NCBI RefSeq assembly: GCF_011043775.1
Contig: NZ_JAAKXY010000005.1
Span: 62,001 to 126,000 of the forward strand
Source: Natronolimnobius sp. AArcel1
Lineage (GTDB): Archaea > Halobacteriota > Halobacteria > Halobacteriales > Natrialbaceae
Direction of reading: 5' to 3'
Length of the DNA: 64,000 nt
Both the position numbers and the translations under genes were made by a program. Shown here piece after piece: positions 16,601 through 26,630 of the stretch. A model generated the notes under the pieces. It made no database searches and was not told the origin of the DNA. It was given only the letters and a program-made list of their open reading frames with translations. Position 1 is the first letter of the stretch; every line of letters starts with the position of its first letter.

Positions 16601-17043
16601 GAGGGAGTATGGAAGGATGATCCGTCACGATTTGAGTTCCGCCGACGTGATGAACAGGACTCGGTTGTTGACTGTTGAATTGACTGATTCACCGCCTTTA
16701 GGAGATCACAGACCACCCCGTAGTGTTGGTAGGTAGTGAAACCTCGAGCGACAGTAATTCGGTCGAGTAACCGCTGGCTGGGTGCAATCCGAGCAAGTGC
16801 AGTTGTTGTAGCGTGGCCATTTCCATCAACCCAAAAGGCAGGCCCATTGTAGAGGAGGAGATGATCGAGGACAAGCGACTGTAAGACCGGAACCCCTCGG
16901 TCGCCGTCGACGTCCAGGAGCGTCATGCCACCCTCGAGAGAGGGCAGTAGGAGATCATCAGTCGCCGGGTCCGCTCGCTTGACGAGGTCGCGATTGTGAT
17001 CGGCACCTCGAGTCTGTCGATCGGTCACAAACTGGTTCGACAT
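16462..17043 (-). pseudogene. Truncated haloarchaeal P-loop/RecA-like hypothetical protein
   Basis: The first ~120 residues (SLEGGMTLLDVDGDRGVPVL, LVLDHLLLYNGPAFWVDGNG, LARIAPSQRLLDRITVARGF, TTYQHYGVVCDLLKAVNQSI) resemble a haloarchaeal hypothetical family with RecA-like strands, in which the next segment is normally a conserved ATPase-like core. Here the frame leaves the conserved pattern after NQSIQQSTTE and runs on as Arg/Ser-rich sequence antisense to the broken winged-helix ORF. The gene therefore looks 3'-truncated. Start at MSNQF (17043); MSRND at 17064 is also possible. Function of the family is unknown to me. Confidence 0.45.
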
Positions 17044-17338
17044 CGACGTGTCGTTTCTAGACATACTCGACTAGACATCCACTCTTCCAATAAGCCGAAG
17101 CGTGTGGCTTCCATGTTTCAAGGAATGCTGATAAAGCGATATTTCGACGCTCTATGCCTGTGTTCCGTATTTTGACCGTCGTTTCCGAGATGGTTTCCTG
17201 ATTTGGACCGTTCTCGATCTTAACCAACAACTGGCGATAACATACAGCGTTGTGGGTTAACTCTCACAGTTCCAGGATGGCAGCTATCTTCGATATAGCA
17301 CATCGAAACAGATTCTACAGGCTGTCCGATCCGAGCAA

Positions 17339-18706
17339 TCAGCTTCCTCGCTCCTCACGGTCGGTGATGACTTCGTTCGTAACCCGGTCGCCTGAACTGA
17401 TCGCTCCTTCCATGAAACCCCGCCACTCGAGTGCGGTCTCTGAACCAGCCCAGTGTACGCGACCGACCGGTTCACGGAGCACGTCGCCGCAGGTTGTAAG
17501 CGTCCCCGGTGTCATCGCTGCATTATAGCCGCCTGTCGACCACTGTGTCTTTGACCAAACCTCGTCGGTGTACGTCACTGGTTCGTTCGCTCGAGGCCCG
17601 AAGTAGCGACTGAAGTCCTCGAGTACCCGTTCACGGCGCTCGGCCGTGGGTCTATCGCCCCACTCGAGGGCGTTGGCTCCGGCGATGAACCCGACGAGGA
17701 GACCCCGATCCGTCTTGGAATGGGTCCCGTCTGCAATCTCCGTCACTACACCGTCGGCTGAAAGCACCGATCCCGAGTAGCCATCATCGCGCCAGAATGG
17801 CTCCTCGTACGCAGCAAAACATTTGATAATTGAGCCCATTGGCATTCGCTGGATCAGCCCTTGCCGACGGGCGGGGAGCGGTGGTTCGTGGTCAATGCGT
17901 CCGATCAGCGGCGGCGGAATAGCGATGATCGCATCCGAGACGGCATACCTCCCGTCGTCAGAACTAATCGTTACATCACCACCTCGTCGATCAATCCGGC
18001 GGACTGGTTCGGACAGTCGAATCGCCTCGACGAGGTCATCAGCCAGTCCTCGGGCGAGCTGCTGGGTGCTTCCAACGAGGCGGTACTCTTCGGCGGCACT
18101 GACAGAATCGGCGTTCATTCCGAATCCGCCGGCTGCGTCGACGGTGTCGAGGAGGTACAACAGTGAGATCTGGCTCGGTTCAACGGTGTACTCGGCCCGA
18201 ACGAACGCGTCGAACGCCTCCCGTGCGGCCTCGGTCTCCATTGTCTCTCGTTTCCACGATTCGAGGGTCGTTGCGTCCCACTTGTCGGAATCGGGTCCCT
18301 GGTGAGGGACGTCCCGTCGGAGTGTCTCAATCTGCTCGAGCGCTTCTCGCAGTTCCGCGGCTGATTCTGGTGGCAGCGCCTGGAACCGATTCTCGTGATC
18401 GAACAACTCCCCGATAGCACCGATTCTATCGGTACCTGAATCGTACTGCTCGCACAACTCGAGATTGAACTCTTCGACCAGCCCGAGAACACGTTCGTGC
18501 TCGGCGCCGATCCACTCTGCGCCACGGTCGATTTCGTCGCCGGTCGACAGTGAGCCCGCAGCTGTTCGGCCACCGACACGCTCTCTTGCCTCGAGGACGA
18601 CCACCTCGAGTCCCATGTCGGTCAATTCTCTCGCCGCTGTCAGCCCAGCAAGCCCCGCACCGACGATGCCGACATCATAGTGTTTGGTTGCTCGAGAAGC
18701 AGTCAT
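17339..18706 (-). CDS. Flavin-containing amine oxidase
   Basis: A 455-residue protein (start ATG 18706, chosen because the FAD-binding strand begins 10 residues later; an upstream in-frame ATG would add 46 poorly conserved residues). It has the dinucleotide motif VGIVGAGLAGLTAARELT, the family GG motif EARERVGGRTAAGS, a DRGAEWIGAEHERVL substrate-side segment and the C-terminal FAD motif HWAGSETALEWRGFMEGAI. This fits the monoamine oxidase/polyamine oxidase family: FAD-dependent oxidation of amines to imine plus hydrogen peroxide. No neighbour points to the substrate. Cytoplasmic, no signal peptide. Confidence 0.85.
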   Translation of the reverse strand: MTASRATKHYDVGIVGAGLAGLTAARELTDMGLEVVVLEARERVGGRTAAGSLSTGDEIDRGAEWIGAEHERVLGLVEEFNLELCEQYDSGTDRIGAIGELFDHENRFQALPPESAAELREALEQIETLRRDVPHQGPDSDKWDATTLESWKRETMETEAAREAFDAFVRAEYTVEPSQISLLYLLDTVDAAGGFGMNADSVSAAEEYRLVGSTQQLARGLADDLVEAIRLSEPVRRIDRRGGDVTISSDDGRYAVSDAIIAIPPPLIGRIDHEPPLPARRQGLIQRMPMGSIIKCFAAYEEPFWRDDGYSGSVLSADGVVTEIADGTHSKTDRGLLVGFIAGANALEWGDRPTAERRERVLEDFSRYFGPRANEPVTYTDEVWSKTQWSTGGYNAAMTPGTLTTCGDVLREPVGRVHWAGSETALEWRGFMEGAISSGDRVTNEVITDREERGS

Positions 18707-18854
18707 ATGCGGCTCGTGTATCCGTCCGAAAATAGCGTTTAGGGTTGCAATTTCTGGACTTGGTCGACTCGAGGCAGTGAATGAAACATTCGTTGACTGG
18801 ACGGCAACCTCCAACAGTGGAGGGCTTATCCGGACGGGGTACATCTAGGGTGTA

Positions 18855-21213
18855 ATGAGTTCGACACCGCTGACGGACACTCTCCGAAATACACTCGCAA
18901 TCTTCGAGGAAGGCGGGGCGCCTCGGACGACGACCGAGGTCGCCGAACAGTTCGACCTTGGTCGGCGGAGCGCCTACGAGCGACTGGAGCGCCTCGTCAA
19001 CCACGATCAACTCGAAACCAAGAAAGTCGGTGGAAACGGGCGCGTCTGGTGGCGGCCAGTTGCGGACGAAAGAGCGACTACACGAGGTGCGCAAGATAGC
19101 GACCTCGGTGAGGTCTTCGATCGAATCTCGGACAGTTTCTACGCCCTTGACGATGAACTCCGCTTTCGCTATCTGAACGACACCGCAGCAGAGCTTTTTG
19201 GACTGGATGAGGATGCAATTGGTTCGGACATTCACACCGTGAATCTCACGGAGACGTTCGAGAACGCGCTGTACGAAGCTCTCGAAACGAAAGAGCCCGT
19301 AACCTTCGAAGACTACTATCCGCCGTGGGACGAGTGGTTCCACAATGCCATCTATCCCTCAAAATCAGGCCTGTCGGTATTCTCCCGCGACATCACCGAC
19401 CGGAAGCAACGCGAACGGGAACTGGCCCGCTACGAAACGATCGTCGAAACGAGTCCGATCGGTATCACGATCGTCGGCAACGATGGCGAGATGCAGTTCG
19501 CCAACGACCGTGCTGAGGAAATATACGGTCGGAGCAAAGCCCAGATCGACTCCCTCAGCTTCGACGATTCCGACTGGAGGGAAGTCGACGCTGACGGCGA
19601 CCCGCTCTCGCGCGACGAGAAGCCCTTCCCGCGGATCATGAAGTCCGAAGAACCGCTGTTCGACCAGGTCCATGGCGTATCAAGACCGGGAGGGGAGCGC
19701 GTCTGGATCTCTATCAATGGGGCACCGGTCTACGACGATTGCGGAGAGATCGAGAGCGTCGTGTTCAGTACCGAAGACATCACTGACCAACGGGAACAAC
19801 AACGCGCGCTCGAGGAGAGCGAACGTCGCTACCGGACGCTCGCCGAAAACTTCCCGAACGGGGTCGTCACCCAGTTCGACGAGGAGCTTCGGTACACGCT
19901 TGCCGAGGGGCAGGCATTCGACTACCTCCCACATTCGCCCGACAACGTCGAAGGTCTGGGCCGACGACGTGGCCGAAACGATTGAACCCCTGTATCAGGC
20001 CGCACTCGAAGGCGAAAAGCAGTCCGTAGAGGGCGAGTCCGAGGAGCGCGACTGGATTCTCCATGTCGTCCCCCTCGAAGATCAGGATGGTCAGATCCAC
20101 GGAGGAATGACGATAGCACTCGACATCACCGAACGCAAAGAACACGAACGTGCGCTCGAGGCGTCCGAACGGCGTTATCGGACGCTCGCCGAAAACTTCC
20201 CGAACGGTGCAGTCGGCCTGTTCGACGATGACCTGCGGTACACGGCCGTCGGCGGAGAGTTGCTGGACGTGGTCAGTGTCTCTCCGGAGGATCATATTGG
20301 AAACAGCGTCTACGACATCTACCCGGACGATCTCGTCGAGGAGAACGAACCGTACTTCGAGGCCGCGCTGGAGGGCGAGGCGAACTCGTTCGAGGTCGAG
20401 TATCTCGATCGAAACCTGTTCGTCTACACCTTGCCCGTCAGAAACGCTGACGACGAGGTCTACGCGGGGATGATCGTCGTGCAAGACGTCACCGAACGAC
20501 GGGAGTACCAGCGCAAACTCGAGGAATCGAACGAACGCCTCGAACAGTTCGCCTACGCCGCCTCCCACGACCTGCAAGAGCCGCTGCGGATGGTGACGAG
20601 TTACCTCCAATTGATCGAGAATCGGTATGGGGATGCACTCGACGAAGACGGTGAAGAGTTCCTCGAGTTCGTCGTTGACGGCGCCGAGCGGATGCGCGAG
20701 ATGATCGACGGACTGCTCGAATACTCCCGAGTCGAGACGCACGGCGATCCGTTCGAACCGGTCGATCTCAATGATGTCCTTGATGACCTTCATCAAGATC
20801 TGCGGCTGCAAATCGAGGAGAGTAACGCCGATATCACAACTGACGATCTCCCGCGTGTCGATGGCGACGACAGCCAGTTGCGCCAAGTCTTCCAAAACCT
20901 GCTGAGTAATGCGATCGAGTACAGCGGGGACGACCCGCCGCAGGTCGATATTTCTGCCAGGCGTGATGACGACCAATGGATCATTTCAGTACAGGACAAC
21001 GGTATCGGGATTGATCCAGATAAACAGGAGAGAATCTTCGAGGTGTTCCAGCGACTGCATACACACGAAGAACACTCGGGGTCGGGTATCGGCCTCGCAC
21101 TCTGCCAGCGAATCGTCGAACGTCACGGCGGTGAGATCTGGCTCGAGTCAGGGCCAGACGAGGGCTCCACGTTCTCGTTTACGCTTCCTGTCGCAGGCGG
21201 GAACAAGACGTGA
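18855..21213 (+). pseudogene. Multi-PAS sensor histidine kinase split by a frameshift
   Basis: Frame 18855-19985 encodes an N-terminal winged helix (TTEVAEQFDLGRRSAYERLE) and PAS domains; another frame takes over near 19945-19960 (VWADDVAETIEPLYQAALEG) and carries on through two more PAS segments, HisKA (AYAASHDLQEPLRMVTSYLQ) and HATPase_c (FQNLLSNAIEYSGD; DNGIGI; GSGIGLALCQ) to 21213. The last common element is a PAS start (YRTLAENFPNG) in both halves, so one gene with an indel explains the two frames. The intact protein would be a soluble, HTH-fused sensor kinase of about 785 residues, a design common in haloarchaea. It is either a recent pseudogene or an assembly error. Confidence 0.8.
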
Positions 21214-21437
21214 CTTTTCTGTACGGAGCGATCACCACTTTCGCAAATCAAGCCAACTCTCGTGCAACATTCGCGCCCTGTACTCAGCAGAGACTGAACG
21301 TTCTACTCAGATTCTGTCAGAAACCGCGTGCTGAATCCAGAGGATGAGTCCAGCACTACCGTCAGTAGGATGCGAAAGATGAGCGAGGATCGAGCCACGC
21401 CGATTCAGATGCCAGAACATCGATGTCGGCGCTCGCG

Positions 21438-22568
21438 TCACTCGAGCGGCTCGGCTTCGGGGAACTGATAGCTCCCGTCGAGAATCTCCTCGCGGGGCCC
21501 ATAGAGCCGGACCAGGTAAAACCAGTCCTCTGGGGTGTAGAGGTAGTTCGGTTGATCGGGGTCACCGCCGAAGTGGATCGTGATACTGCCGTCGTCGTCC
21601 GGCTCTGCAGTCACGTTGTTGAACGAGTACGCGTCGTACTCGTTTTCCTCGAGAAACCCCTCGCTGTTGTAGACGGTGACCGACCAGAATCCGTCGACGG
21701 GGACGTCGTCGACGGTGAATGTGTATGGCGTGTCACCGTCGTTCTGGTCGGGGACCGCTGGCATATAGATCGTGTCTGGCTCCGGAACGCCGCTCGGTGT
21801 CACACTGGCGAGCAAGTACTTCACGGGGTCGACCTCGTCGGCGTCGCCAATCGCGTCGCTGAAGTCCTCCATCGTTTTCATGACGGTAACGAGCGCGCCG
21901 AAGAGTTCGTCATGTTCCTGGCGATCCCAGTTGGGGACTTCGAACGTGCCGGCCGAGTCCTGGCTCACTGAGAGTTCGTCCTGTAATCCATGGACGGTCT
22001 CTACGTCGTCCGGATCGGTCGGGTCGACGAACGTGCGGATCATGACCCACGTGTACCGCGTCCCGATCTCGTCCTGAGTCAACGTGTACTCGCCGGGATC
22101 GTGGTGCGTCTCTTTCACATACGCGTCCTCGTCGAGGACGACCATCGACTGATGGCGGTCACCGACGTCCGGTTTGGTAATGGTGACCGGCTCGGTCAGG
22201 TCGAAGACTCCACTCGAATAGAACGTGTCACGGTTGGGTAAGGCCAAGAACCGCACGTCAGGGTCAACTACCGTTCGGAAATGATGAAGCTCGCCGAACC
22301 CGCCCTGTTCGACAAGGTTCTCCATTATTAGATGTATCTCTGACCGTGGAAAGTTCTCCCACGTCACTGGGACTGTCTCGTCAGCTGCTGACGTCTCGTT
22401 TTCAGCCCCCTGACTGTTCTCCTCCGAGGGATTTTGGCTGGCAGTGACACTGCTACCACCCAGCGCGAGCAGTCCGGCGAGACCTGCCCCGCGAAGCGCG
22501 GTTCGGCGCGTTGCCCGCAACAATTCGGCGTTCGATTCTGGCGTCGTATGGTGTGTTTCGTTGCTCAT
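21438..22568 (-). CDS. Secreted DUF1254/DUF1214 protein
   Basis: A 376-residue protein with a Tat signal (RATRRTALRGAGLAGLLALGG). Residues about 95-170 match the DUF1254 pattern (VVDPDVRFLALPNRDTFYSS, GVFDLTEPVTIT), and about 280-375 match DUF1214 (YTFTVDDVPVDGFWSVTVYN, LYTPEDWFYLVRLYGP, ILDGSYQFPEAEPLE). The family is widespread and structurally known but without an agreed function. The region is exported folded, as usual for halophiles. Its last ~150 bases have a diverged second copy at 24,696-24,846. No operon partner is evident; the gene converges on the histidine kinase. Confidence 0.82.
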   Translation of the reverse strand: MSNETHHTTPESNAELLRATRRTALRGAGLAGLLALGGSSVTASQNPSEENSQGAENETSAADETVPVTWENFPRSEIHLIMENLVEQGGFGELHHFRTVVDPDVRFLALPNRDTFYSSGVFDLTEPVTITKPDVGDRHQSMVVLDEDAYVKETHHDPGEYTLTQDEIGTRYTWVMIRTFVDPTDPDDVETVHGLQDELSVSQDSAGTFEVPNWDRQEHDELFGALVTVMKTMEDFSDAIGDADEVDPVKYLLASVTPSGVPEPDTIYMPAVPDQNDGDTPYTFTVDDVPVDGFWSVTVYNSEGFLEENEYDAYSFNNVTAEPDDDGSITIHFGGDPDQPNYLYTPEDWFYLVRLYGPREEILDGSYQFPEAEPLE

Positions 22569-22769
22569 GGCTCATGCCGCTCCGAGTGGCCCACCGCAGC
22601 GGTTGGAACCGACTCACACGTTCGCACTCCTCCATTCCATATAATACAGTAGCGAGACTCGAGAAGAGTTTCATGACATGATCACAGTGTTATAAGACGA
22701 GAGTGGATCGCCGTTCCCGGCTCACGTTCACCGTTGAAAACGCAGTCTCTTCTGGATGGCCAGTGACGC

Positions 22770-23017
22770 TCAGATCGGCGTGTGCACGGACCACTTCGGG
22801 CCCGCCGACGTGGTGAATAGGGTCACCAGCCGGCTGTCCTCGGGTCCATAGCTTAGATCCGAGACGTAGACTTCGAGGACATCGGTGATCCCCTTGGGGC
22901 CAACGTCGATCAGAACGAGGCCACGTTCCGTCTCGACGGGTGTGGCGTGCTTGGCAGCTCGAGGTCGCCGTACTCGACGGTGGACGCCAGGGCGTGAACG
23001 TATCCTGATTCTCCCAT
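22770..23017 (-). pseudogene. Metallo-beta-lactamase-fold protein remnant
   Basis: On the minus strand ATG 23017 starts MGESGYVHALASTVEYGDLE; a frame change near 22,960 then gives AAKHATPVETERGLVLIDVG, PKGITDVLEVYVSDLSYG and PEDSRLVTL, the first strands of an MBL-fold hydrolase. The metal-binding HxHxDH motif that should follow is gone (the frame runs FTTSAGPKWSV to a stop). Fragment of about one third of a normal gene. Confidence 0.5.
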
Positions 23018-23130
23018 ATCGGGAGATTCGATCAGCGGCCCAACGCGTTCGATATCGAGGCTCAGAACTGTCTCGGCCAGCGCCTGCAAGTGGTTGCACT
23101 ATTACCGATATCGCCGTTGGTGACAATTGC

Positions 23131-23994
23131 ATGACTGAATCTCCCCTGAGTCGACGACGAATTATTCAGATCGGCGGCGGCCTCGTGGTGGTCAGTGGCG
23201 TCGGAGGTACTACGGCCGCCTCGAGTGACCACGAACCAACCGACCAGCCAACCGATACCGGCTTCCGGACGCGAAGTGCACACCTCTCACCCGATGCACC
23301 TACCATCGACATCTACGTCGACGGAGAGCGGGTTCGCGAGGACATCTCGTACGGAACGGTCACCGACTACCGCGACCTCGAACCCGGTACGTACTCGGTC
23401 CAGGTCGTGCCCACCGGTGAAGACCCGTCCGAAGCAGTGCTCGAAGAGACCGACGAGATCGACGACGCGGATTCCACTCTCGCGGTAGTCGGTGAAGTGG
23501 CCGCCGAAAACCAGCCCCTCGAGGCACTGTTTCTCGACGATGATAACAGCCCGGTCGATCCGGGTACCGCTCGCGTTCGCGTCCTTCACGCTTCACCCGA
23601 CGCGCCTGCGGTGGACGTGGTTGCCGGTGAAAACGGGGACACGCTGTTCGAGAACGTCGCGTTCGGCGAGTCCGGCTACGTCGAAGTCCCCGAAGGAGAG
23701 TATCCGCTCGCCATCTATCCGGCAGGCGACCGAGAGACCAGCGTCTTCGAAGTCGACGTGTCCCTCGCCGGTGGAACCGTCTACTCCGCGTTCGCGATTG
23801 GCTACCTCGAGCCGGAGGAAGCACCCGCCGATGAGCCGTTCGAGATCCTTCTCACGGAGGATTCCCTCCCGGACGACGAGAACGTTGAGTCGGACGAAGC
23901 GAAGCTCAACGAAGACGAGCCGGAGAAAGAGCCTGAAGAGGAACTGAAAGAAGACGAACCAGAGAAAGACGAGACAGAGAAGAAGGCTACGTGA
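23131..23994 (+). CDS. Secreted DUF4397 protein
   Basis: A 287-residue protein. Start ATG 23131 puts the twin-Arg motif (LSRRRIIQIGGGLVVVSG) at residue 6. The mature part contains two related DUF4397 beta-domains, recognisable by RSAHLSPDAPTIDIYVDG and RVLHASPDAPAVDVVAGE, each followed by a YGxV...LEPGTYSV-type strand. The C-terminal ~50 residues are a Glu/Lys-rich charged tail (repeats of KEDEPEKDE type) with no membrane segment. It is exported by Tat and probably sits at the cell surface. DUF4397 proteins are common in haloarchaea and of unknown function. Confidence 0.85.
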   Translation: MTESPLSRRRIIQIGGGLVVVSGVGGTTAASSDHEPTDQPTDTGFRTRSAHLSPDAPTIDIYVDGERVREDISYGTVTDYRDLEPGTYSVQVVPTGEDPSEAVLEETDEIDDADSTLAVVGEVAAENQPLEALFLDDDNSPVDPGTARVRVLHASPDAPAVDVVAGENGDTLFENVAFGESGYVEVPEGEYPLAIYPAGDRETSVFEVDVSLAGGTVYSAFAIGYLEPEEAPADEPFEILLTEDSLPDDENVESDEAKLNEDEPEKEPEEELKEDEPEKDETEKKAT

Positions 23995-24189
23995 TGCTGC
24001 CGCCTGCCCGCCGTGGAACATTCTTGCTGCTATGGGGGAGTGAACGTTTTCACGCAGGTACAGACGAACGGTTGAGCAAGTGATGCGGATAACCGCTGTT
24101 ATTCGTGACCGTTCACGAAATACTACAAATCATTCTCGAGCCGGTAGTTCCAACCTCCTTTTTCAGGAAATAGGACGTACAATAGTGAA

Positions 24190-24729
24190 ATGAGACAATC
24201 ATTGAACCCGCTTCGATCGGTGCTACACGTGATACGGTACGTCTCCAATGGACGACTCCGGATGCCGAACGACCGAGTCGGTGACGTTGTAAGGACTGCT
24301 GACGGCCAGTCGTTTACCATCTACCGCGAAACAACCGTCGAACGACCAGCCGACGAATCGTCAGTATCGGAAGCCGTCCTCGCGTTCCAGTTTCAACTCC
24401 GGTTCATGCCGGCTCCGAGTGTTCCCTATGCAACGCGAGTGTTCGAACCGCTCTCTTTCCTCACGACGCCCTTCTTCGCCGGGTTACCCGGATTTCGGAC
24501 GAAGCTGTGGCTATTCGACCACGATACTGGCGACTACCTCGGGATCTATCAGTGGGAGACGTTGAACGATGCGAGACGCTACGCCCAAGCACTTCAGAAA
24601 CTTATGGCCGTGCTTTCGTCGCCGAATTCGCTCTCGTACGAAATCGCTGAAGAGATGTCGCTCGACGAGTACCTCGCTACTCGTTCTCCGAACCCGCGTC
24701 ACTCGAGTGGTTCGGCCTCGGGAAACTGA
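24190..24729 (+). CDS. YdhR-like / dimeric alpha-beta-barrel hypothetical protein
   Basis: A 179-residue protein. The middle (FLTTPFFAGLPGFRTKLWLF, GDYLGIYQWETLNDARRYAQ) matches the pattern of actinobacterial and haloarchaeal YdhR-like putative monooxygenases, in which a GFxxKxW strand precedes a Y.G.Y.W segment. The last ten residues (HSSGSASGN) are encoded by DNA that belongs to the antisense remnant of a DUF1214 gene, so the original C-terminus may have been lost and replaced. Function is uncertain. Confidence 0.5.
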   Translation: MRQSLNPLRSVLHVIRYVSNGRLRMPNDRVGDVVRTADGQSFTIYRETTVERPADESSVSEAVLAFQFQLRFMPAPSVPYATRVFEPLSFLTTPFFAGLPGFRTKLWLFDHDTGDYLGIYQWETLNDARRYAQALQKLMAVLSSPNSLSYEIAEEMSLDEYLATRSPNPRHSSGSASGN

Positions 24730-24846
24730 TAGCTCCCGTCGAGAATTTCCTCGCGCGATTGCTAGAGCCGGATGATATAGAGCCACTCCTCCGGGTGTAG
24801 AGGATGTTCGGGTTGTCGGGATTCCCGCCGAGATAGATCGTGAAAG
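24696..24846 (-). pseudogene. Second, decayed copy of the DUF1214 gene 3' end
   Basis: About 145 bases align with 21434-21588, the end of the DUF1254/DUF1214 gene, in the same (minus) orientation: shared blocks include ACTGATAGCTCCCGTCGAGA and GGGTGTAGAGG, with scattered substitutions and small indels. Only the last ~45 codons remain and the frame is not maintained. It marks the end of a lost tandem or dispersed paralogue. Confidence 0.75.
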
Positions 24847-25047
24847 AAGCTTCTGACGGCCGCGGGACGCCGGTCCACCTCGACGCAGATTCCTATCGCT
24901 TGTGTCGTGTTTCATCTGGCGAGGTACTCGCTATCACGTTCCGCAATACTGATCTCGTACCAACGACCGACGAACAATAATCAAGAAATTCTGTCACCGA
25001 TGGTCTCAAGAGGGTATCTACACAGTGTTTTGAAAGGAACGATAGTA

Positions 25048-25452
25048 ATGCAGATTCCCGACACCCTACGATGTCTATTCAGTGCTAGCGTGACAGAACA
25101 ACGCGATTCGTACGTTATTGAAATTCCTAAGTCTGAGATTACAACCGGAAATATTCAAGAGGACGGAGTATATCGCGTTGGACTGTTTGAAACGGAAACC
25201 ACTCCTGACGAGGACAGTACACAGAGACCAGAGGAAGACACTCTAGAGCCACCTGTTTCGGAAGGCGAAACTCGAACTGTAGACATTGAAGGTCTCGGAG
25301 AGCAAGGTGATGGCGTTGCTCGTGTCGAGCGAGGCTATGTGATCATTGTCCCCGATACGGAGAAGGGAGAACGAGTGACCATCGAACTCACGGATGTCAC
25401 AGAAACAGTTGCCTTCGCCGAGGTTATCGAACGCGAGGACTATTATCTGTGA
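25048..25452 (+). CDS. TRAM-domain protein
   Basis: A 134-residue protein from ATG 25048 (MQIPDTLRCLFSASV). The N-terminal half is a small beta domain, then an acidic linker, then a C-terminal TRAM domain (about 75-132): RTVDIEGLGEQGDGVARVER, GYVIIVPDTEKGERVTIEL and AFAEVIEREDYYL. TRAM is a predicted RNA-binding OB-like fold; stand-alone TRAM proteins are abundant in haloarchaea and are proposed RNA chaperones. The gene converges with tfb, the stops being about 20 bases apart. Confidence 0.88.
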   Translation: MQIPDTLRCLFSASVTEQRDSYVIEIPKSEITTGNIQEDGVYRVGLFETETTPDEDSTQRPEEDTLEPPVSEGETRTVDIEGLGEQGDGVARVERGYVIIVPDTEKGERVTIELTDVTETVAFAEVIEREDYYL

Positions 25453-25473
25453 ACTGATTCTCACTCAGCAGCG

Positions 25474-26439
25474 TTAGCTGTGAATTCCCATTGCAGCGAT
25501 TTGCTCTTGATAGCGATTTCGGATCGTGACCTCAGTTACTTGCGCAACATCCGCGACTTCACGCTGGGTCTTTTTGCTGTTGCAAAGGAGCGAAGCGGCA
25601 TAGATGGCCGCTGCGGCATATCCAGTCGGTGATTTGCCTGACAGTAACCCTTTCTCGGCTGTCGTATCGATGATTTCGTTGGCTTTCGCTTGGACCTCTT
25701 CGGGAAGTTCGAGTTCAGAACAGAATCGAGGGACGTATTTCTTCGGATCGACAGGCTCCATCTCGAGGCTTAGTTCCTGTGAGATGTACCGATATGTGCG
25801 GCCAATCTCCATCCGGTCTACTCGTGAGACAGCCGCAATTTCGTCCAGGGATCGTGGGATCCCTTCCATCCGACAGGCAGCGTATAACGTACTGGTAGCC
25901 ACACCTTCGATTGAGCGGCCTCGGATGAGGTCCTCATCGAGTGCACGTCGATAGAGGACGCTTGCAACCTCTCGGACAGAGCGGGGCACACCTAGGGCAG
26001 AAGCCATTCGATCTGTCTCAGAGAGCGCAAACTGGAGGTTTCGTTCGCCGGCATCCTTTGTTCGGATCCGCTCTTGCCATTTCCGCAGTCGATTCATTTG
26101 CGTGCGCTTTTCCGAGGAAAGTGATCGACCGTAGGCGTCCTGGTCTTTCCAGTCGATTGTCGTCGTCAGCCCCTTATCGTGCATTGTCTGGGTCGTCGGC
26201 GCACCAACACGTGATTTGCTGTCACGCTCGGCTGCGTTGAACGCTCGCCATTCTGGCCCTCGGTCAATCGCCTCCTCTTCCAAAATCAGACCACAGTCCT
26301 CACAGCTAATTTCGCTTTCATCCGAACTTCTGGTGAGCGTCGTTGAATCACATTCAGGACAGGATCGAACGCCTTCCTGTCCAGTGGTTTCATCCTCAGT
26401 TTCGTCCTCACGCTCTTTCTGGCGGGTCAGGCGTTCCAT
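25474..26439 (-). CDS. tfb: Transcription initiation factor IIB (TFB)
   Basis: A complete 321-residue TFB. Residues about 24-60 form the zinc ribbon ([23 protein letters not shown]); a B-finger/linker follows ([20 protein letters not shown]). Two cyclin repeats are present ([40 protein letters not shown] and [14 protein letters not shown]), closing with the HTH that reads the BRE ([20 protein letters not shown]). It bridges TBP at the promoter and RNA polymerase. Haloarchaea carry several TFBs with different regulons; which one this is cannot be told here. On the minus strand an AT-rich element at about 26,460-26,470 is a likely TATA box. Confidence 0.95.
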   Translation of the reverse strand: MERLTRQKEREDETEDETTGQEGVRSCPECDSTTLTRSSDESEISCEDCGLILEEEAIDRGPEWRAFNAAERDSKSRVGAPTTQTMHDKGLTTTIDWKDQDAYGRSLSSEKRTQMNRLRKWQERIRTKDAGERNLQFALSETDRMASALGVPRSVREVASVLYRRALDEDLIRGRSIEGVATSTLYAACRMEGIPRSLDEIAAVSRVDRMEIGRTYRYISQELSLEMEPVDPKKYVPRFCSELELPEEVQAKANEIIDTTAEKGLLSGKSPTGYAAAAIYAASLLCNSKKTQREVADVAQVTEVTIRNRYQEQIAAMGIHS

Positions 26440-26630
26440 TACCCGGAATAAATCGTTCTATACGGTTAAACACTGGGTGCCGTATGAGACGAGAACATGC
26501 AAACGCCCGGCAGCGAAACAGCCGTGAGCGGCCCGGAACGTGAAGAAGGTAGTGGGTGATCGGTGTATGTTCCCACAATTGTTGAGGTGCGAGTTGGATG
26601 AACGTTGACAGTGAAACCGTTCCCCATTAA

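Noticed and set aside
19867-20976. 369-residue minus-strand ORF
   Set aside because: Antisense to the histidine kinase PAS/HisKA region.
22569-22769. Possible small gene between the DUF1214 protein and the MBL remnant
   Set aside because: Only Arg-rich short frames, no acidic bias, no promoter-start spacing.
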